64,000 nt of DNA from an uncultured Acetatifactor sp. (GCA_934436435.1 CAKSAN010000011.1:62001-126000), one strand, 5' to 3'. Positions 53,850-62,794 are shown, numbered from the stretch's first letter. The notes: generated by a model not told the origin, from the sequence alone. Numbers and translations are program-made.

Positions 53850-55010
53850 CTACTCTCCTTTCAGCACCATATCCAGAATATGTGCCAGCGGGTCACAGGC
53901 ATTCATGGCTTCTTCCAACGTATTGTTCTGGGCTCCCAGTTCCACCAGCAGGGTCCGGGGACGCAGGTGCATATTGTAGCGGTATCCCTTCAGATAGATT
54001 CTGCGGGTCAGTCCCGGATAGTATTCCGCCGCTTTCAGCTGCATCTGAAAAGAAAATGCCAGATTTGCCTCCTGATTTTCATTGACCAGATAATCAATGT
54101 TGCCGGTCTTACGGGTACGGCTGAGGCCGTTAAAGAACATGAACCTTGCCGTAGGTCTGCCCTGTATGTCTGTCACCAGCCTCGTTTCCTCCGCCACTTC
54201 ATCCCGGTGCAGGTCAATGACCACCTGAATGGAGGGGTGCTCCGCAAGAATCTGCTCCACCGCCGGAAGCGCCCGGGAATACGCATTGTCTCTGGTCTCC
54301 ACATCATATTGTCCGGTATGGTGCAGCACGGAATAGCCGTACTGATCTGTCAGGATCTGTGTCAGACGCTCTCCCACCCCCACGATGCCGGTATTCACAT
54401 CTCCCGCTGTGGAATCCGCAAAAGCCTCCTGGGAATGAGTATGATAGATCAGGATCTGTGGCTCCGCTCCCTCTCCGGATGGCAGTGTCATATCCATTCC
54501 CAGAAGTTTTTCTATGGACAGCTGATCGCTTCCCGCCATGGTATTGGCATCGATAGCATAAAAATTCCGCACCAGTGTCTCATAATCCGTCAACTGTGTC
54601 AGATCGACCTGTGCCTGTCTGGAAGCGGGCTGAAAATCTCCTGCGGCGATCTCCGCTGTCTGCACCACGTTCTCCGGATTCCCGGCTGTCTGTACCGGCT
54701 CCTCCACCGGCTGTGGCAGCAACAGCTCCTCGCTGATCAGATCTTCTGTAGTCAACGTCCGGCAGGTAGTCTCATCCTCCTCCGGATTCTGTGTCCCCTG
54801 CTTCGCCAGTATTCCATACCCCAAAAGCGGTACCACTTCCTCCATGCTTTGCCGAAGCAACAGTCCGGAACCGTTATTTTCTCCGGACAAGGATTCCGCA
54901 CAGGTGAACACCGGGAATTCATTTGCTCCGCCATCCGCCATCAGAAGGCCGCAGACAATAGTCAGCAAAAGCAGCCCGATCCGGCAGGTGTTCGTTTCAG
55001 GAATCTTCAC
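53850..55010 (-). CDS. spoIIP: Stage II sporulation protein P (SpoIIP)
   Basis: 386 residues starting GTG at 55010 with GGAAGGGG upstream. N-terminal hydrophobic segment (about 10-28), then a variable linker, and the C-terminal amidase/endopeptidase domain with the catalytic region ILIYHTHSQEAF and VVIDLHRDEV. Degrades peptidoglycan during engulfment together with SpoIID/SpoIIM. It follows gpr, as in other endospore formers. Confidence 0.95.
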   Translation of the reverse strand: MKIPETNTCRIGLLLLTIVCGLLMADGGANEFPVFTCAESLSGENNGSGLLLRQSMEEVVPLLGYGILAKQGTQNPEEDETTCRTLTTEDLISEELLLPQPVEEPVQTAGNPENVVQTAEIAAGDFQPASRQAQVDLTQLTDYETLVRNFYAIDANTMAGSDQLSIEKLLGMDMTLPSGEGAEPQILIYHTHSQEAFADSTAGDVNTGIVGVGERLTQILTDQYGYSVLHHTGQYDVETRDNAYSRALPAVEQILAEHPSIQVVIDLHRDEVAEETRLVTDIQGRPTARFMFFNGLSRTRKTGNIDYLVNENQEANLAFSFQMQLKAAEYYPGLTRRIYLKGYRYNMHLRPRTLLVELGAQNNTLEEAMNACDPLAHILDMVLKGE

Positions 55011-55032
55011 GGTCTGCGTCCCCTTCCTTTTA

Positions 55033-55100
55033 TAGTCGCAGTTCAGGTTCGGCCAGCGCCATTTGCAAAGCCGAACTGTTACCCTATATATATGCGACTA
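55033..55100. repeat. Palindromic intergenic element between gpr and spoIIP
   Basis: Outer pair TAGTCGCA (55033-55040) / TGCGACTA (55093-55100) and inner pair GTTCGGC (55047-55053) / GCCGAAC (55070-55076). The outer arm overlaps the gpr stop codon. The loop on the minus strand reads CGGCTTTGCAAATGGCGCTGG, shared with 38214-38356 and partly with 47732-47789. Likely a repeat family member. Confidence 0.65.
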
Positions 55101-56018
55101 CGCCCAGTTTTTTTCCATGGCAATATTGATTCCCTCGGATACCGTGTAGCTGACCCGCTTGATCACAGAATCAATATCTTTTCCGGTCATATACATATTG
55201 TTCAGTTCCGCGAAAGCCATGCGGTGCTGCCCCATATATTTGACGGCATCGAATTCCTTCTCCCCGCTCATCAGCTTCTCCAATGCATCTCCCACGATGG
55301 TGGCGGCATCCACCACCGTAGGGATCCCGATGGCGATCACCGGTACCCCCAGTGTCTCTTCCGTCAGGGCATTGCGGTGATTTCCCACACCGGAGCCGGG
55401 CTGGATCCCGGTATTGGTGATCTGGATCGTACGGTTTAACCTTCTGGTACTGCGGGCCGCCAACGCGTCCACCACGATCAGCACATCCGGTTCCGTCTCC
55501 TTCACCACGCCGCTTATGATCTCCGCCGTCTCCATGCCGGTCTTCGCCATCACTCCCGGTTCGATGCTGCTGACCAGATTCATGCGGGTACAGTTGTAGG
55601 CGGCCTTGCCGTAGGCCTTGACCACATGCCTGGTGATCAGCAGATTGTCTACCACCTGCGGCCCCAGAGCATCCGCCGTCACCTCCCGGTTCCCCAGCCC
55701 CACGATCAGTACCGACAGTTCCTCCGCTTCCCCCGGCATCATTTTCAAAAGCTCCTCTGCCAGAGCCTCCGAGATCTCCCGGTGGTAGTCGTCGTCCGGC
55801 TCCACCATGGCCGGTGCCTCCATGGTCACATAGACTCCCATGGGCTTTCCCAGCATTTTTTCCGCATTTTTCGTATCGACGGTCACCTTGGTGATCCGGA
55901 TATCCGTCTCCTCCTCATAGTGTTCGTCCACCGATACACCCCGCAGCTTGCTCTCTTCTTCGTTGACGCTTTCCCTCGCCTCCAGGGCCAGGTCTGTTCT
56001 GATCTGAAAAGTTTCCAT
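55098..56018 (-). CDS. gpr: Germination protease GPR
   Basis: 306 residues from ATG at 56018 (METFQIRTDLALEARE); an in-frame GTG four codons earlier is possible. Degrades small acid-soluble spore proteins during germination. The N-terminal FxxRTDLAxE motif and VLIVGLGNREVTADALGPQVVDNLLITRH are typical; the protein is made as an inactive precursor. Divergent from rpsT, with a shared 190-base spacer. Confidence 0.94.
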   Translation of the reverse strand: METFQIRTDLALEARESVNEEESKLRGVSVDEHYEEETDIRITKVTVDTKNAEKMLGKPMGVYVTMEAPAMVEPDDDYHREISEALAEELLKMMPGEAEELSVLIVGLGNREVTADALGPQVVDNLLITRHVVKAYGKAAYNCTRMNLVSSIEPGVMAKTGMETAEIISGVVKETEPDVLIVVDALAARSTRRLNRTIQITNTGIQPGSGVGNHRNALTEETLGVPVIAIGIPTVVDAATIVGDALEKLMSGEKEFDAVKYMGQHRMAFAELNNMYMTGKDIDSVIKRVSYTVSEGINIAMEKNWA

Positions 56019-56085
56019 CTCATTTTTCACCTTCCGTCTGCCTTTCTTATCAATACATTTTTTACAAAAATCCGCAAAATATGTA

Positions 56086-56114
56086 TTGACAAAAGCTTCC
56101 GGATTGTCTAAACT
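56086..56114 (+). promoter_or_regulatory. Promoter of rpsT
   Basis: Plus strand TTGACA (56086-56091) and TAAACT (56109-56114) with a 17-base spacer, about 95 bases before the start. Confidence 0.7.
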
Positions 56115-56210
56115 ACAATAGTATGTTTACGTTAGTCTTCCGTGTCTGGCTAAAGTGAAACATTTCTTGTAAATTATAATTTTATTGTATACATTATGGA
56201 GGTGTACGAC

Positions 56211-56474
56211 TTGGCTAACATTAAATCTGCAAAAAAGAGAATTTTAGTATCCCGCACAAGAGCTGACAGAAACAAAGCTATCAGATCCGGCGTTAAGACC
56301 GCTATCAAGAAGGTATACGCTGCAATCGACAACGGTGACAAGGAAGCAGCTAAGGCTGAACTGAACGCTGCTACCAAGACCATCGAGATGGCTACTTCTA
56401 AGGGCGTTTACCACAAGAACAACGCTGCAAGAAAGGTTTCCCGTCTGAGCAAAGCTGTCAACGGAATGGCTTAA
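56211..56474 (+). CDS. rpsT: Ribosomal protein S20
   Basis: 87 residues starting TTG at 56211 (ANIKSAKKRILVSRTRADRN), with GGAGG upstream; S20 proteins normally begin MANIKSA. An ATG five codons upstream includes the ribosome site itself and is not credible. Only protein gene on the plus strand in this window. UUG starts are known for rpsT in E. coli, where they matter for autoregulation. Confidence 0.95.
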   Translation: MANIKSAKKRILVSRTRADRNKAIRSGVKTAIKKVYAAIDNGDKEAAKAELNAATKTIEMATSKGVYHKNNAARKVSRLSKAVNGMA

Positions 56475-56508
56475 TTTTTCTTACACTGATACAGAATTTA
56501 AGACATAC

Positions 56509-56545
56509 AAAAGCACCTATACCGTCATGTAGGTGCTTTTCTTAT
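56509..56545 (+). terminator. Terminator of rpsT
   Basis: Plus strand stem AGCACCTA/TAGGTGCT with a 10-base loop followed by TTTTCTT. Confidence 0.8.
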
Positions 56546-56623
56546 GCTCTTTTTCGGATATTGCTGCTTTTTGCCGGCCCGTTCCGGATCCGGCAGACTG
56601 GCTGCTACCCGGTTTATATACTT

Positions 56624-56659
56624 TGTACACCATCTCGCTTAAAAGCTCGATGATGTACA
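56624..56659. repeat. Inverted repeat in the rpsT-pnp gap
   Basis: TGTACA at 56624-56629 and 56654-56659, with CATC/GATG inside, forming a bulged hairpin. Part of a 318-base gap (56475-56792) between convergent genes that holds both terminators and no gene. Confidence 0.45.
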
Positions 56660-56668
56660 TTCGCCAAA

Positions 56669-56698
56669 TACAGATTCTTGTGCAAGCACAAATCTGTA
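56669..56698. repeat. Near-perfect hairpin in the rpsT-pnp gap
   Basis: TACAGAT, TTGTGC, a 2-base loop, GCACAA and ATCTGTA: a 13-bp stem with one bulge. No T-run. Purpose unknown. Confidence 0.45.
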
Positions 56699-56720
56699 CC
56701 TGGCTCATCGTATACACAAA

Positions 56721-56756
56721 AAGGACCGCTGCGCAATACACTACGCAACGGTCCTT
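56721..56756 (-). terminator. Terminator of pnp
   Basis: Minus strand GGACCGTTGCG/CGCAGCGGTCC stem, then TTTTTGTG. Located 37 bases after the pnp stop. Confidence 0.85.
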
Positions 56757-56792
56757 CCTTATTTTATATCTTATATCTTGTGCTCTCACAGC

Positions 56793-58883
56793 TTACTGCT
56801 GTGCTACATCCTTCATGGAGAAGCTGATTCTGCCCATCTTATCCTTGCCAAGGCATACTACAGTAACTACATCGCCCAGAGTCAGGACATCTTCTACACG
56901 GTTGATTCTCTCCTTGGCGATCTTGGAGATGTGTACCATGCCTTCCTTGCCGGGTGCGAACTCGATGAATGCACCGAACTCCTTGATGCTGACAACCTTG
57001 CCCTTGAAGATCTGGCCTTCTTCAAAATCCGTGGTGATGATCTTCACCATCTCCAGAGCCTTATCCATCATTTCCTTGTCAGTACCGCAGATAGATACCT
57101 TGCCGTCATCGGTGATATCGATCTTCACACCGGTACGGGCAATGATCTCGTTGATGGTCTTACCACGCTGGCCTACCACATCACCGATTCTGTCGGGATC
57201 GATCTGAATGGAAATGATCTTGGGAGCGTACTTGCCAACCTCTGTTCTGGGAGCAGAGATTGCGGGCTTCATGCAGGTATCCATGATGAACAGTCTTGCA
57301 TCACGGCATCTTGCAATAGCGCCTTCTACGATAGGTCTGGTCAGACCATGGATCTTAATATCCATCTGGATCGCGGTAATACCTTCGGTAGTACCGGTTA
57401 CCTTAAAATCCATATCTCCGAAGAAATCTTCCAGTCCCTGGATATCGGTCAGCAGAACGAAATCATCGTCAGTCTCACCGGTTACCAGACCACAGGAGAT
57501 ACCTGCTACCATCTTCTTGATGGGTACGCCTGCTGCCATCAGGGACATGCAGGAAGCACAGGTGGAAGCCATGGAGGTGGATCCGTTGGATTCAAAAGTC
57601 TCAGATACGGTACGAATTGCATAAGGGAACTCGTCCTCACTGGGCAGTACGGGGATCAGGGCTCTCTCAGCCAGAGCGCCGTGACCGATCTCACGTCTTC
57701 CGGGTCCGCGGGAAGGCTTGGTCTCACCTACGGAATAGGAAGGGAAATTATAGTGATGCATATATCTCTTGCTTACTTCGTTCTCATCCAGGCCGTCGAT
57801 CTTCTGCTGTTCGGACAGAGGTGCCAGCGTACATACGTTACAGATCTGGGTCTGTCCACGGGTAAACATGGCGGAACCATGTACACGGGGGATGATGTCC
57901 ACTTCTGCTGCCAGAGGACGGATCTGGGTGATGGCACGTCCGTCGGGACGCTTGTGATCCTTCAGGATCATCTTACGAACAGTCTTCTTCTCATACTGGT
58001 ATACTGCTTCACCCAGGATAGCCAGCCACTCTTCGTTCTCAGCAAAAGCCTCGGTCAGCTTGTCGGTGATTACGCGGATATTCTCCTCACGGGTCTGCTT
58101 GTCATCGGTGAATACTGCCTCTTCCATCTCAGCGGGAGAAACGATCTCCTTCATAGCCTCGAACATTTCAGCGGGAACTGCACAGCTGGTGTACTCGTGC
58201 TTCTTCTTGCCTACTTCTGCTACGATCTTGTCGATGAAAGCAATGATGGTCTGGTTCACTTCATGAGCCTTGTAGATAGCCTCGATCATGGTAGCTTCGG
58301 GGATTTCGTTAGCTCCTGCCTCGATCATGATCACTTTTTCTCTGGTGGAAGCAACGGTCAGGTTCAGATCCCCCTTCTTCCACTGCTCCTGGCTGGGGTT
58401 GATGACGAACTCGCCGTCGATCATGCCCACCTGGGTCATGGCACAGGGACCATCGAAAGGAATATCGGAAATGCAGGTGGCGATAGCTGCGCCGATCATG
58501 GCTACCAGCTCGGGACGACACTCGGGATCCACGCTCATTACCATGTTGTTCAGGGTTACGTCATTACGGTAATCCTTGGGGAACAGGGGACGCATGGGTC
58601 TGTCGATGACACGGCTGGTCAGAATAGCGTTCTCGCTTGCCTTGCCTTCTCTCTTGTTGAAACCGCCGGGGATCTTACCCACAGCGTACATTTTCTCTTC
58701 GTACTCTACACTCAGAGGGAAGAAATCGATACCGTCTCTGGGCTTCTCGGAAGCGGTTGCAGTACAGAGAACCGTGGTATCACCATAGTGCATAAATGCA
58801 CATCCGTTTGCCTGCTTACCTACACGGTTGATATCAACCACCAGAGGTCTGCCTGCAAGATCCATCTTGTAACTTTGATACAT
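56793..58883 (-). CDS. pnp: Polynucleotide phosphorylase (PNPase)
   Basis: 696 residues. 3'-5' phosphorolytic exoribonuclease. Two RNase PH-like domains (first with FFPLSVEYEEKMYAVGKIPGGF, second with RREIGHGALAERAL and GTTEGITAIQMDIKI), then a KH domain (IISIQIDPDRIGDVVGQRGKTINEIIARTGV) and an S1 domain (GQIFKGKVVSIKEFGAFIEFAPGKEGMVHIS). Follows rpsO, as in most bacteria. Ends normally without a long tail. Confidence 0.97.
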   Translation of the reverse strand: MYQSYKMDLAGRPLVVDINRVGKQANGCAFMHYGDTTVLCTATASEKPRDGIDFFPLSVEYEEKMYAVGKIPGGFNKREGKASENAILTSRVIDRPMRPLFPKDYRNDVTLNNMVMSVDPECRPELVAMIGAAIATCISDIPFDGPCAMTQVGMIDGEFVINPSQEQWKKGDLNLTVASTREKVIMIEAGANEIPEATMIEAIYKAHEVNQTIIAFIDKIVAEVGKKKHEYTSCAVPAEMFEAMKEIVSPAEMEEAVFTDDKQTREENIRVITDKLTEAFAENEEWLAILGEAVYQYEKKTVRKMILKDHKRPDGRAITQIRPLAAEVDIIPRVHGSAMFTRGQTQICNVCTLAPLSEQQKIDGLDENEVSKRYMHHYNFPSYSVGETKPSRGPGRREIGHGALAERALIPVLPSEDEFPYAIRTVSETFESNGSTSMASTCASCMSLMAAGVPIKKMVAGISCGLVTGETDDDFVLLTDIQGLEDFFGDMDFKVTGTTEGITAIQMDIKIHGLTRPIVEGAIARCRDARLFIMDTCMKPAISAPRTEVGKYAPKIISIQIDPDRIGDVVGQRGKTINEIIARTGVKIDITDDGKVSICGTDKEMMDKALEMVKIITTDFEEGQIFKGKVVSIKEFGAFIEFAPGKEGMVHISKIAKERINRVEDVLTLGDVVTVVCLGKDKMGRISFSMKDVAQQ

Positions 58884-58977
58884 AAATTCCTCCTATCCAT
58901 CGTACGGTGACTGTTATCTTTGGTGCCACGCTACGATATAAATGATTATTCTACGGGCTGGAGGATTACCGAAACTA

Positions 58978-59024
58978 CTGAAAAATCCATGTTGCTCCTG
59001 TTGTTCGCAACATAAGCTTTTCAG
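58978..59024 (-). promoter_or_regulatory. Long stem-loop in the pnp leader
   Basis: Minus-strand CTGAAAAGCTTATGTTGC pairs with GCAACATGGATTTTTCAG (58978-58995 with 59007-59024), two internal mismatches, 11-base loop. It is about 95 bases before the pnp start. In E. coli a leader hairpin is cut by RNase III and lets PNPase repress itself; a similar role here is inference. The remaining leader (58884-59164) has no other gene. Confidence 0.55.
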
Positions 59025-59119
59025 CGGTCTCGGGGCTCGCTTCCATCCCGTGTGTTACCTTTTTATGCGCCAATGCCATACAAATCATGGTGCAAATGCA
59101 TAGAATGAGAAACAAGAGA

Positions 59120-59152
59120 AGCGGAGCGCCGATGTAATCGGCAGACCCCGCT
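59120..59152 (-). terminator. Hairpin after rpsO, attenuator or processing site
   Basis: Minus strand AGCGG...GCCGAT TAC ATCGGC...CCGCT, followed by a weak pyrimidine stretch (TCTCTTGTTTCTC). 12 bases after the rpsO stop; probably partial termination before pnp. Confidence 0.6.
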
Positions 59153-59164
59153 CACCAGTCAGCA

Positions 59165-59431
59165 TTATTTTCTTAAGCCAAGCTTCTCGATTAATGCACG
59201 ATATCTCTCGATATCCTTCTTCTTCAGGTACTCCAGAAGACCACGTCTCTGACCTACCATCTTCAGCATACCACGACGAGAATGATGATCCTTGGGGTTC
59301 TCCTTCAGATGCTCGGTAAGCTCCTGAATTCTTGCGGTCAGGACTGCTACCTGTACCTCGGGTGAACCGGTGTCACCGGGGGTTCTTGCGTACTCGTTCA
59401 TGATGGCTGTTTTCTTTTCCTTAGAAATCAT
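59165..59431 (-). CDS. rpsO: Ribosomal protein S15
   Basis: 88 residues, standard length, ending [25 protein letters not shown]. Conserved [23 protein letters not shown] region binds 16S rRNA. GGAGG precedes the start by 9 bases. Upstream leader of about 90 bases could hold an S15-binding autoregulatory structure, not recognised directly. Confidence 0.97.
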   Translation of the reverse strand: MISKEKKTAIMNEYARTPGDTGSPEVQVAVLTARIQELTEHLKENPKDHHSRRGMLKMVGQRRGLLEYLKKKDIERYRALIEKLGLRK

Positions 59432-59519
59432 TTCTTTTTCCTCCTGTTTTTTAAACGCCTGATACCAAGACTAAGGTCGGAGTGTCCGTAATCTGAGCAT
59501 CGGCTAATCATACTGTTTC

Positions 59520-59548
59520 AATATACCATAGTTTCTATCGGTTGTAAA
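59520..59548 (-). promoter_or_regulatory. Promoter of rpsO-pnp
   Basis: Minus strand TTTACA (59543-59548) and TATATT (59520-59525) with a 17-base spacer, just after the GGDEF gene stop. Confidence 0.7.
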
Positions 59549-59557
59549 TATATTTTT

Positions 59558-61480
59558 CTATTTTCTTACGGCCCGTTTTTCCACCTTTTCCTCGTACATC
59601 CGGCCGTCCGCAATTTTCACATAATCCGCAAAGGTCTGGTCGGATTCCGGATCGGTCACCACGGTTCCGATACTCATGGATAACGGGAACGGAAGCTTCT
59701 GTGCCTTTCCCTCTGCCTCCAGTGTCCTGCGGATACGAAGCACCAGCTCTCTGGCCGCCTCGTCGGACTGATAAGTCTGGATCAGCACAAATTCATCGCC
59801 GCCGGTTCTGGCCGGTACAGCATCCCGGCTGCTGCACTGCATCAGCGCTCTGGCAGCGGCGCAGATTGCCATATCCCCGTACTCATGTCCAAAGGTATCG
59901 TTAATATATTTCAGGCGGTCCAGGTCCACGAACAGGATCAGTTGTTTGCGGTGATTCAATCTGGAAATACGGAAGGACTCCTCCCCTAACTGCTGATAAC
60001 CCATACGATTGTACATACCCGTCAGTGTATCCATGATATACAGGGAGGACAGCTTGCTGTTCATATAGGCCAGCATTTCTTTTTTATGCAGATTCTCCAT
60101 GGAACGGGTCAGCGCGTTCATGATCTGGAACAGGTATTGCTTTTCCATAAGATATACCGCATTGCGGATCACCACATATCCCACAGTACGCTCCCCGAAA
60201 TGCAGCGGCAAAAACAAAAAGTCCTGACCCGGCTTCGGATAATCAAAGGTCGGAAAGATCCCATCCACTTCCTGTCTGTCCAGATCCAGTCTCTGGTCTC
60301 TCTCGTAGGCGAAAGTCATCTGCATCTGCCTCGGATAGCCGTGCAGGGAAAATCCCTCGTCCGAAGGAGTCATATCCAGATGAATGCTCTTCTCAGCTTC
60401 CTTCTTATAGGCATTGAGGTGATCGTCCAGCACCAGATACATGGCATCGCATTTTAAGGACGGGATGCACTGGGGAATGCAATACATCATTTCCTCCACT
60501 GTATTGCACTGCATCATCTCCGCCTCCATGGACAGGACTTCCTCGTCAAATTCCTCACTTTCCACACTGTACATGATCTGTGCCTTCAAATGTTCCCTGG
60601 CATCTCTGCTGCTTCCCTTACCACAGCCACAGCTCTCCTGCCACAGCATCTCGGTATTGGTAAAGTTATATCTGGGCACGCTCTCTCCCGCCCAGATTTT
60701 CAGGAGAATGTCCATTCCCTTGTAAGCGGCTTCCTCCCGGATATGTCCCACCGTAGTAATACTGGGGGTATAAAATCCGGCCTTGTCGAAATTGTCAAAG
60801 CCCGTGATCCGGAAATCCTTCGGTGCGGTAAATCCCATCTGGGCCGCCGCTTCGCATACCGCCACCGCCACGTTATCATTGATACAGATAACGGCATCCG
60901 GCAGTTCTTTGTGGGCATCCCACAGATGTCGGTAGCCTTCCAGTCCGCTCTTATAATCAAAGGAACCGTACCAGATGTCATCTTTATCGATCTTGATCTT
61001 ATGTTCTTTGGCATAATCCAGCATTCCCTGCAGACGGCAGCTGCTCTCATAGTTGCCGGATGCACCCACCAGAAGCCAGAATTTCTTACAGCCATGCACC
61101 TCATGCAAATGTGCGATCACCTGCTTCATAGCGGAGTAATTGTCGATTCCCACATAGTAAAAATCTTCCAGTTCGTTGGCAATGGAGACCACCGGAAGGT
61201 GTGACTGCTTCGCCTTATGGATCACCTCCGCCAGCACCGCCGGAGAACTGATATTATTCAGTTCCAGAATGATACCGTCGAACTCCGACAGATCCGGAAG
61301 ATTAAAAATATTATACTCCGCCCTGTTGTATCCGGCATCTCTGCTCCAGTTACCGGTACTGTTGAAAATGTATAAATTTACATCTTCCTTCGTCTCTTTT
61401 ATTCTCTGTAAAATACCTGCCGGCCAGGCGTAAGTAAACAACCTTCTCCATCCGTCGGTAATCAAAGCCACTTTACGCAT
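59558..61480 (-). CDS. LacI-type sensor domain fused to GGDEF (diguanylate cyclase), no membrane segment
   Basis: 640 residues from ATG at 61480 (MRKVALITDGWRRLFTY), with GAGG upstream; the open frame is 49 codons longer but has no site. Residues 1 to about 270 are a periplasmic-binding-protein/LacI-like fold without the DNA-binding head (VVSIANELEDFYYVGIDNYSAMKQVIAHL ... ITGFDNFDKAGFYTPSITTV). About 290-460 is a linker and GAF-like region. The GGDEF motif is at residues 560-564, with all active residues (RTGGDEFVLIQ). The RxxD inhibitory site expected just before it is absent. No signal peptide or membrane segment, so sensing is cytosolic. Ligand unknown; the fold suggests a sugar. Confidence 0.88.
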   Translation of the reverse strand: MRKVALITDGWRRLFTYAWPAGILQRIKETKEDVNLYIFNSTGNWSRDAGYNRAEYNIFNLPDLSEFDGIILELNNISSPAVLAEVIHKAKQSHLPVVSIANELEDFYYVGIDNYSAMKQVIAHLHEVHGCKKFWLLVGASGNYESSCRLQGMLDYAKEHKIKIDKDDIWYGSFDYKSGLEGYRHLWDAHKELPDAVICINDNVAVAVCEAAAQMGFTAPKDFRITGFDNFDKAGFYTPSITTVGHIREEAAYKGMDILLKIWAGESVPRYNFTNTEMLWQESCGCGKGSSRDAREHLKAQIMYSVESEEFDEEVLSMEAEMMQCNTVEEMMYCIPQCIPSLKCDAMYLVLDDHLNAYKKEAEKSIHLDMTPSDEGFSLHGYPRQMQMTFAYERDQRLDLDRQEVDGIFPTFDYPKPGQDFLFLPLHFGERTVGYVVIRNAVYLMEKQYLFQIMNALTRSMENLHKKEMLAYMNSKLSSLYIMDTLTGMYNRMGYQQLGEESFRISRLNHRKQLILFVDLDRLKYINDTFGHEYGDMAICAAARALMQCSSRDAVPARTGGDEFVLIQTYQSDEAARELVLRIRRTLEAEGKAQKLPFPLSMSIGTVVTDPESDQTFADYVKIADGRMYEEKVEKRAVRK

Positions 61481-61552
61481 ATTCCTCACCCAATCTCCGT
61501 CTCTGCACAAATCCCCTTTTTGTCCTGTCAAGGATAGATCTTGTCTGCAAAA

Positions 61553-61581
61553 ATAGTACCATATTTTCCCGGTAAACGCAA
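61553..61581 (-). promoter_or_regulatory. Promoter of the GGDEF gene
   Basis: Minus strand TTGCGT (61576-61581) and TACTAT (61553-61558) with a 17-base spacer. Confidence 0.55.
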
Positions 61582-61617
61582 TTGTAAAAGAGCGTTCCGA
61601 AACACATAGAAAGAGGC

Positions 61618-61660
61618 AAAAAAGCATTGCCCCGCCCTTTTTGCGAACGCAATGCTTTTA
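61618..61660 (-). terminator. Terminator of the NlpC/P60 gene
   Basis: Minus strand AAAAGCATTGC/GCAATGCTTTT stem with a GC-rich loop followed by a T-run. Ends the NlpC/P60 transcript before the GGDEF promoter. Confidence 0.85.
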
Positions 61661-61691
61661 TCTTCTTATTCCATATCTTATCCTGTCAGGA

Positions 61692-62735
61692 TCAGTCACG
61701 AATGACACGGACACACTTCACAGGGGTACGATATTTGTAATTACTGATCTTGATACCGGTCTTCGGGCTGCTGGCATGGATTACCTGTCCGCCGCCGATA
61801 TAGATGGCTACATGATTAATATTGCCTTTGCCGTTACCGTAAAATACCAGATCACCGGGCTTCAGCTCCGATGCACTGATCTTGGTTCCCTCGTTCGCCT
61901 GCGCTCTGGAGGAATGGCTCAGGGTAATGCCGTATTTCTTGAATACGCTGAGTACGAAACCGGAACAGTCTGCTCCCTTGGTAAGGCTGGTACCGCCCCA
62001 TACATAAGGGTTGCCCAGGAACTGTTTTGCATATTCCACCAGGTCGACACGGACATCGGATACTCCCTGTCCGTAGAGAAGCTCTGTCATGGTAATGGCT
62101 GTGTCCAGTTTTTCCTCTACGGTAACATAATCCTGGGAAACATAGGCATCCTCACCATCAATGGAGATCTTCACCCATCCGTCGGAACCGGTCTCCACAT
62201 ATTCCATCTCTTCGCCCTGCCCCACCTGAGTAACGATCTCACTGGAAGTATTGGGCTCCTGACGTACATTCAGTCCGTCGGTATTGGCAATAGCCACAGT
62301 GTGCACCAGTTCCGTGGCACGAATCTTGGCCTCCGGCCCGGTCAACAGAAATTCCTTGCTGACATAACCCTCCACTTCGCCGGACTTGATGTGTGCCCAG
62401 CCGTCTACGGTCTCCATCACTTCACAGGCCGCATCCTTCGGAAGTTTGCCCACCAGTTTACCGTCTGTGGAAGAAATGGCTCTCACGTTCAGATTGCCGG
62501 ATTCCACATTGGCCACACCGATATTGGTATACCCCCAGGAAGCTCCCTGAGCATCCTGAGCAATCTGGATATATTCCTCCAGAGAACGCTCCGTCTCCAG
62601 AACAGATGCCACGCCTCCGGATGCCATCAGGACATCACCTTCCGCTGCGGAAGCGGACACCGGCGTTGCCAGCATACACAGCGCCAGAGAGACTGCTATG
62701 ATCTTTACTTCTTTTTCTCTTGTATTTTTTTTCAT
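61692..62735 (-). CDS. Secreted SH3-NlpC/P60 peptidoglycan hydrolase
   Basis: 347 residues. Signal peptide at residues 1-31 (cleavage near ASA-AEG). Two bacterial SH3 domains (about residues 75-135 and 145-205) bind the wall; the C-terminal NlpC/P60 domain has catalytic Cys257 (GADCSGF), His308 (INHVAIY) and His320 (QVIHASS). Expected to cleave D-Glu-diamino acid bonds in the stem peptide. Exact role (growth, separation, sporulation) cannot be told. Confidence 0.93.
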   Translation of the reverse strand: MKKNTREKEVKIIAVSLALCMLATPVSASAAEGDVLMASGGVASVLETERSLEEYIQIAQDAQGASWGYTNIGVANVESGNLNVRAISSTDGKLVGKLPKDAACEVMETVDGWAHIKSGEVEGYVSKEFLLTGPEAKIRATELVHTVAIANTDGLNVRQEPNTSSEIVTQVGQGEEMEYVETGSDGWVKISIDGEDAYVSQDYVTVEEKLDTAITMTELLYGQGVSDVRVDLVEYAKQFLGNPYVWGGTSLTKGADCSGFVLSVFKKYGITLSHSSRAQANEGTKISASELKPGDLVFYGNGKGNINHVAIYIGGGQVIHASSPKTGIKISNYKYRTPVKCVRVIRD

Positions 62736-62794
62736 AAATTCTTCTTTAATATCCTTTTACAAATATATTACAGAATTGTTACATCACAACTCTG

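Noticed and set aside
53799..55439. A 546-codon plus-strand open frame across spoIIP and gpr
   Set aside because: Runs antisense through two well-supported genes and their intergenic repeat; no start signal.
56086..56119. TTGACA with TACAAT as the rpsT promoter
   Set aside because: The spacing would be 22 bases; TAAACT at 17 bases is a better -10.
56778..58910. A 710-codon open frame antisense to pnp on the plus strand
   Set aside because: It mirrors pnp codon structure, has no ribosome site and no protein-like family pattern; pnp itself is unmistakable.
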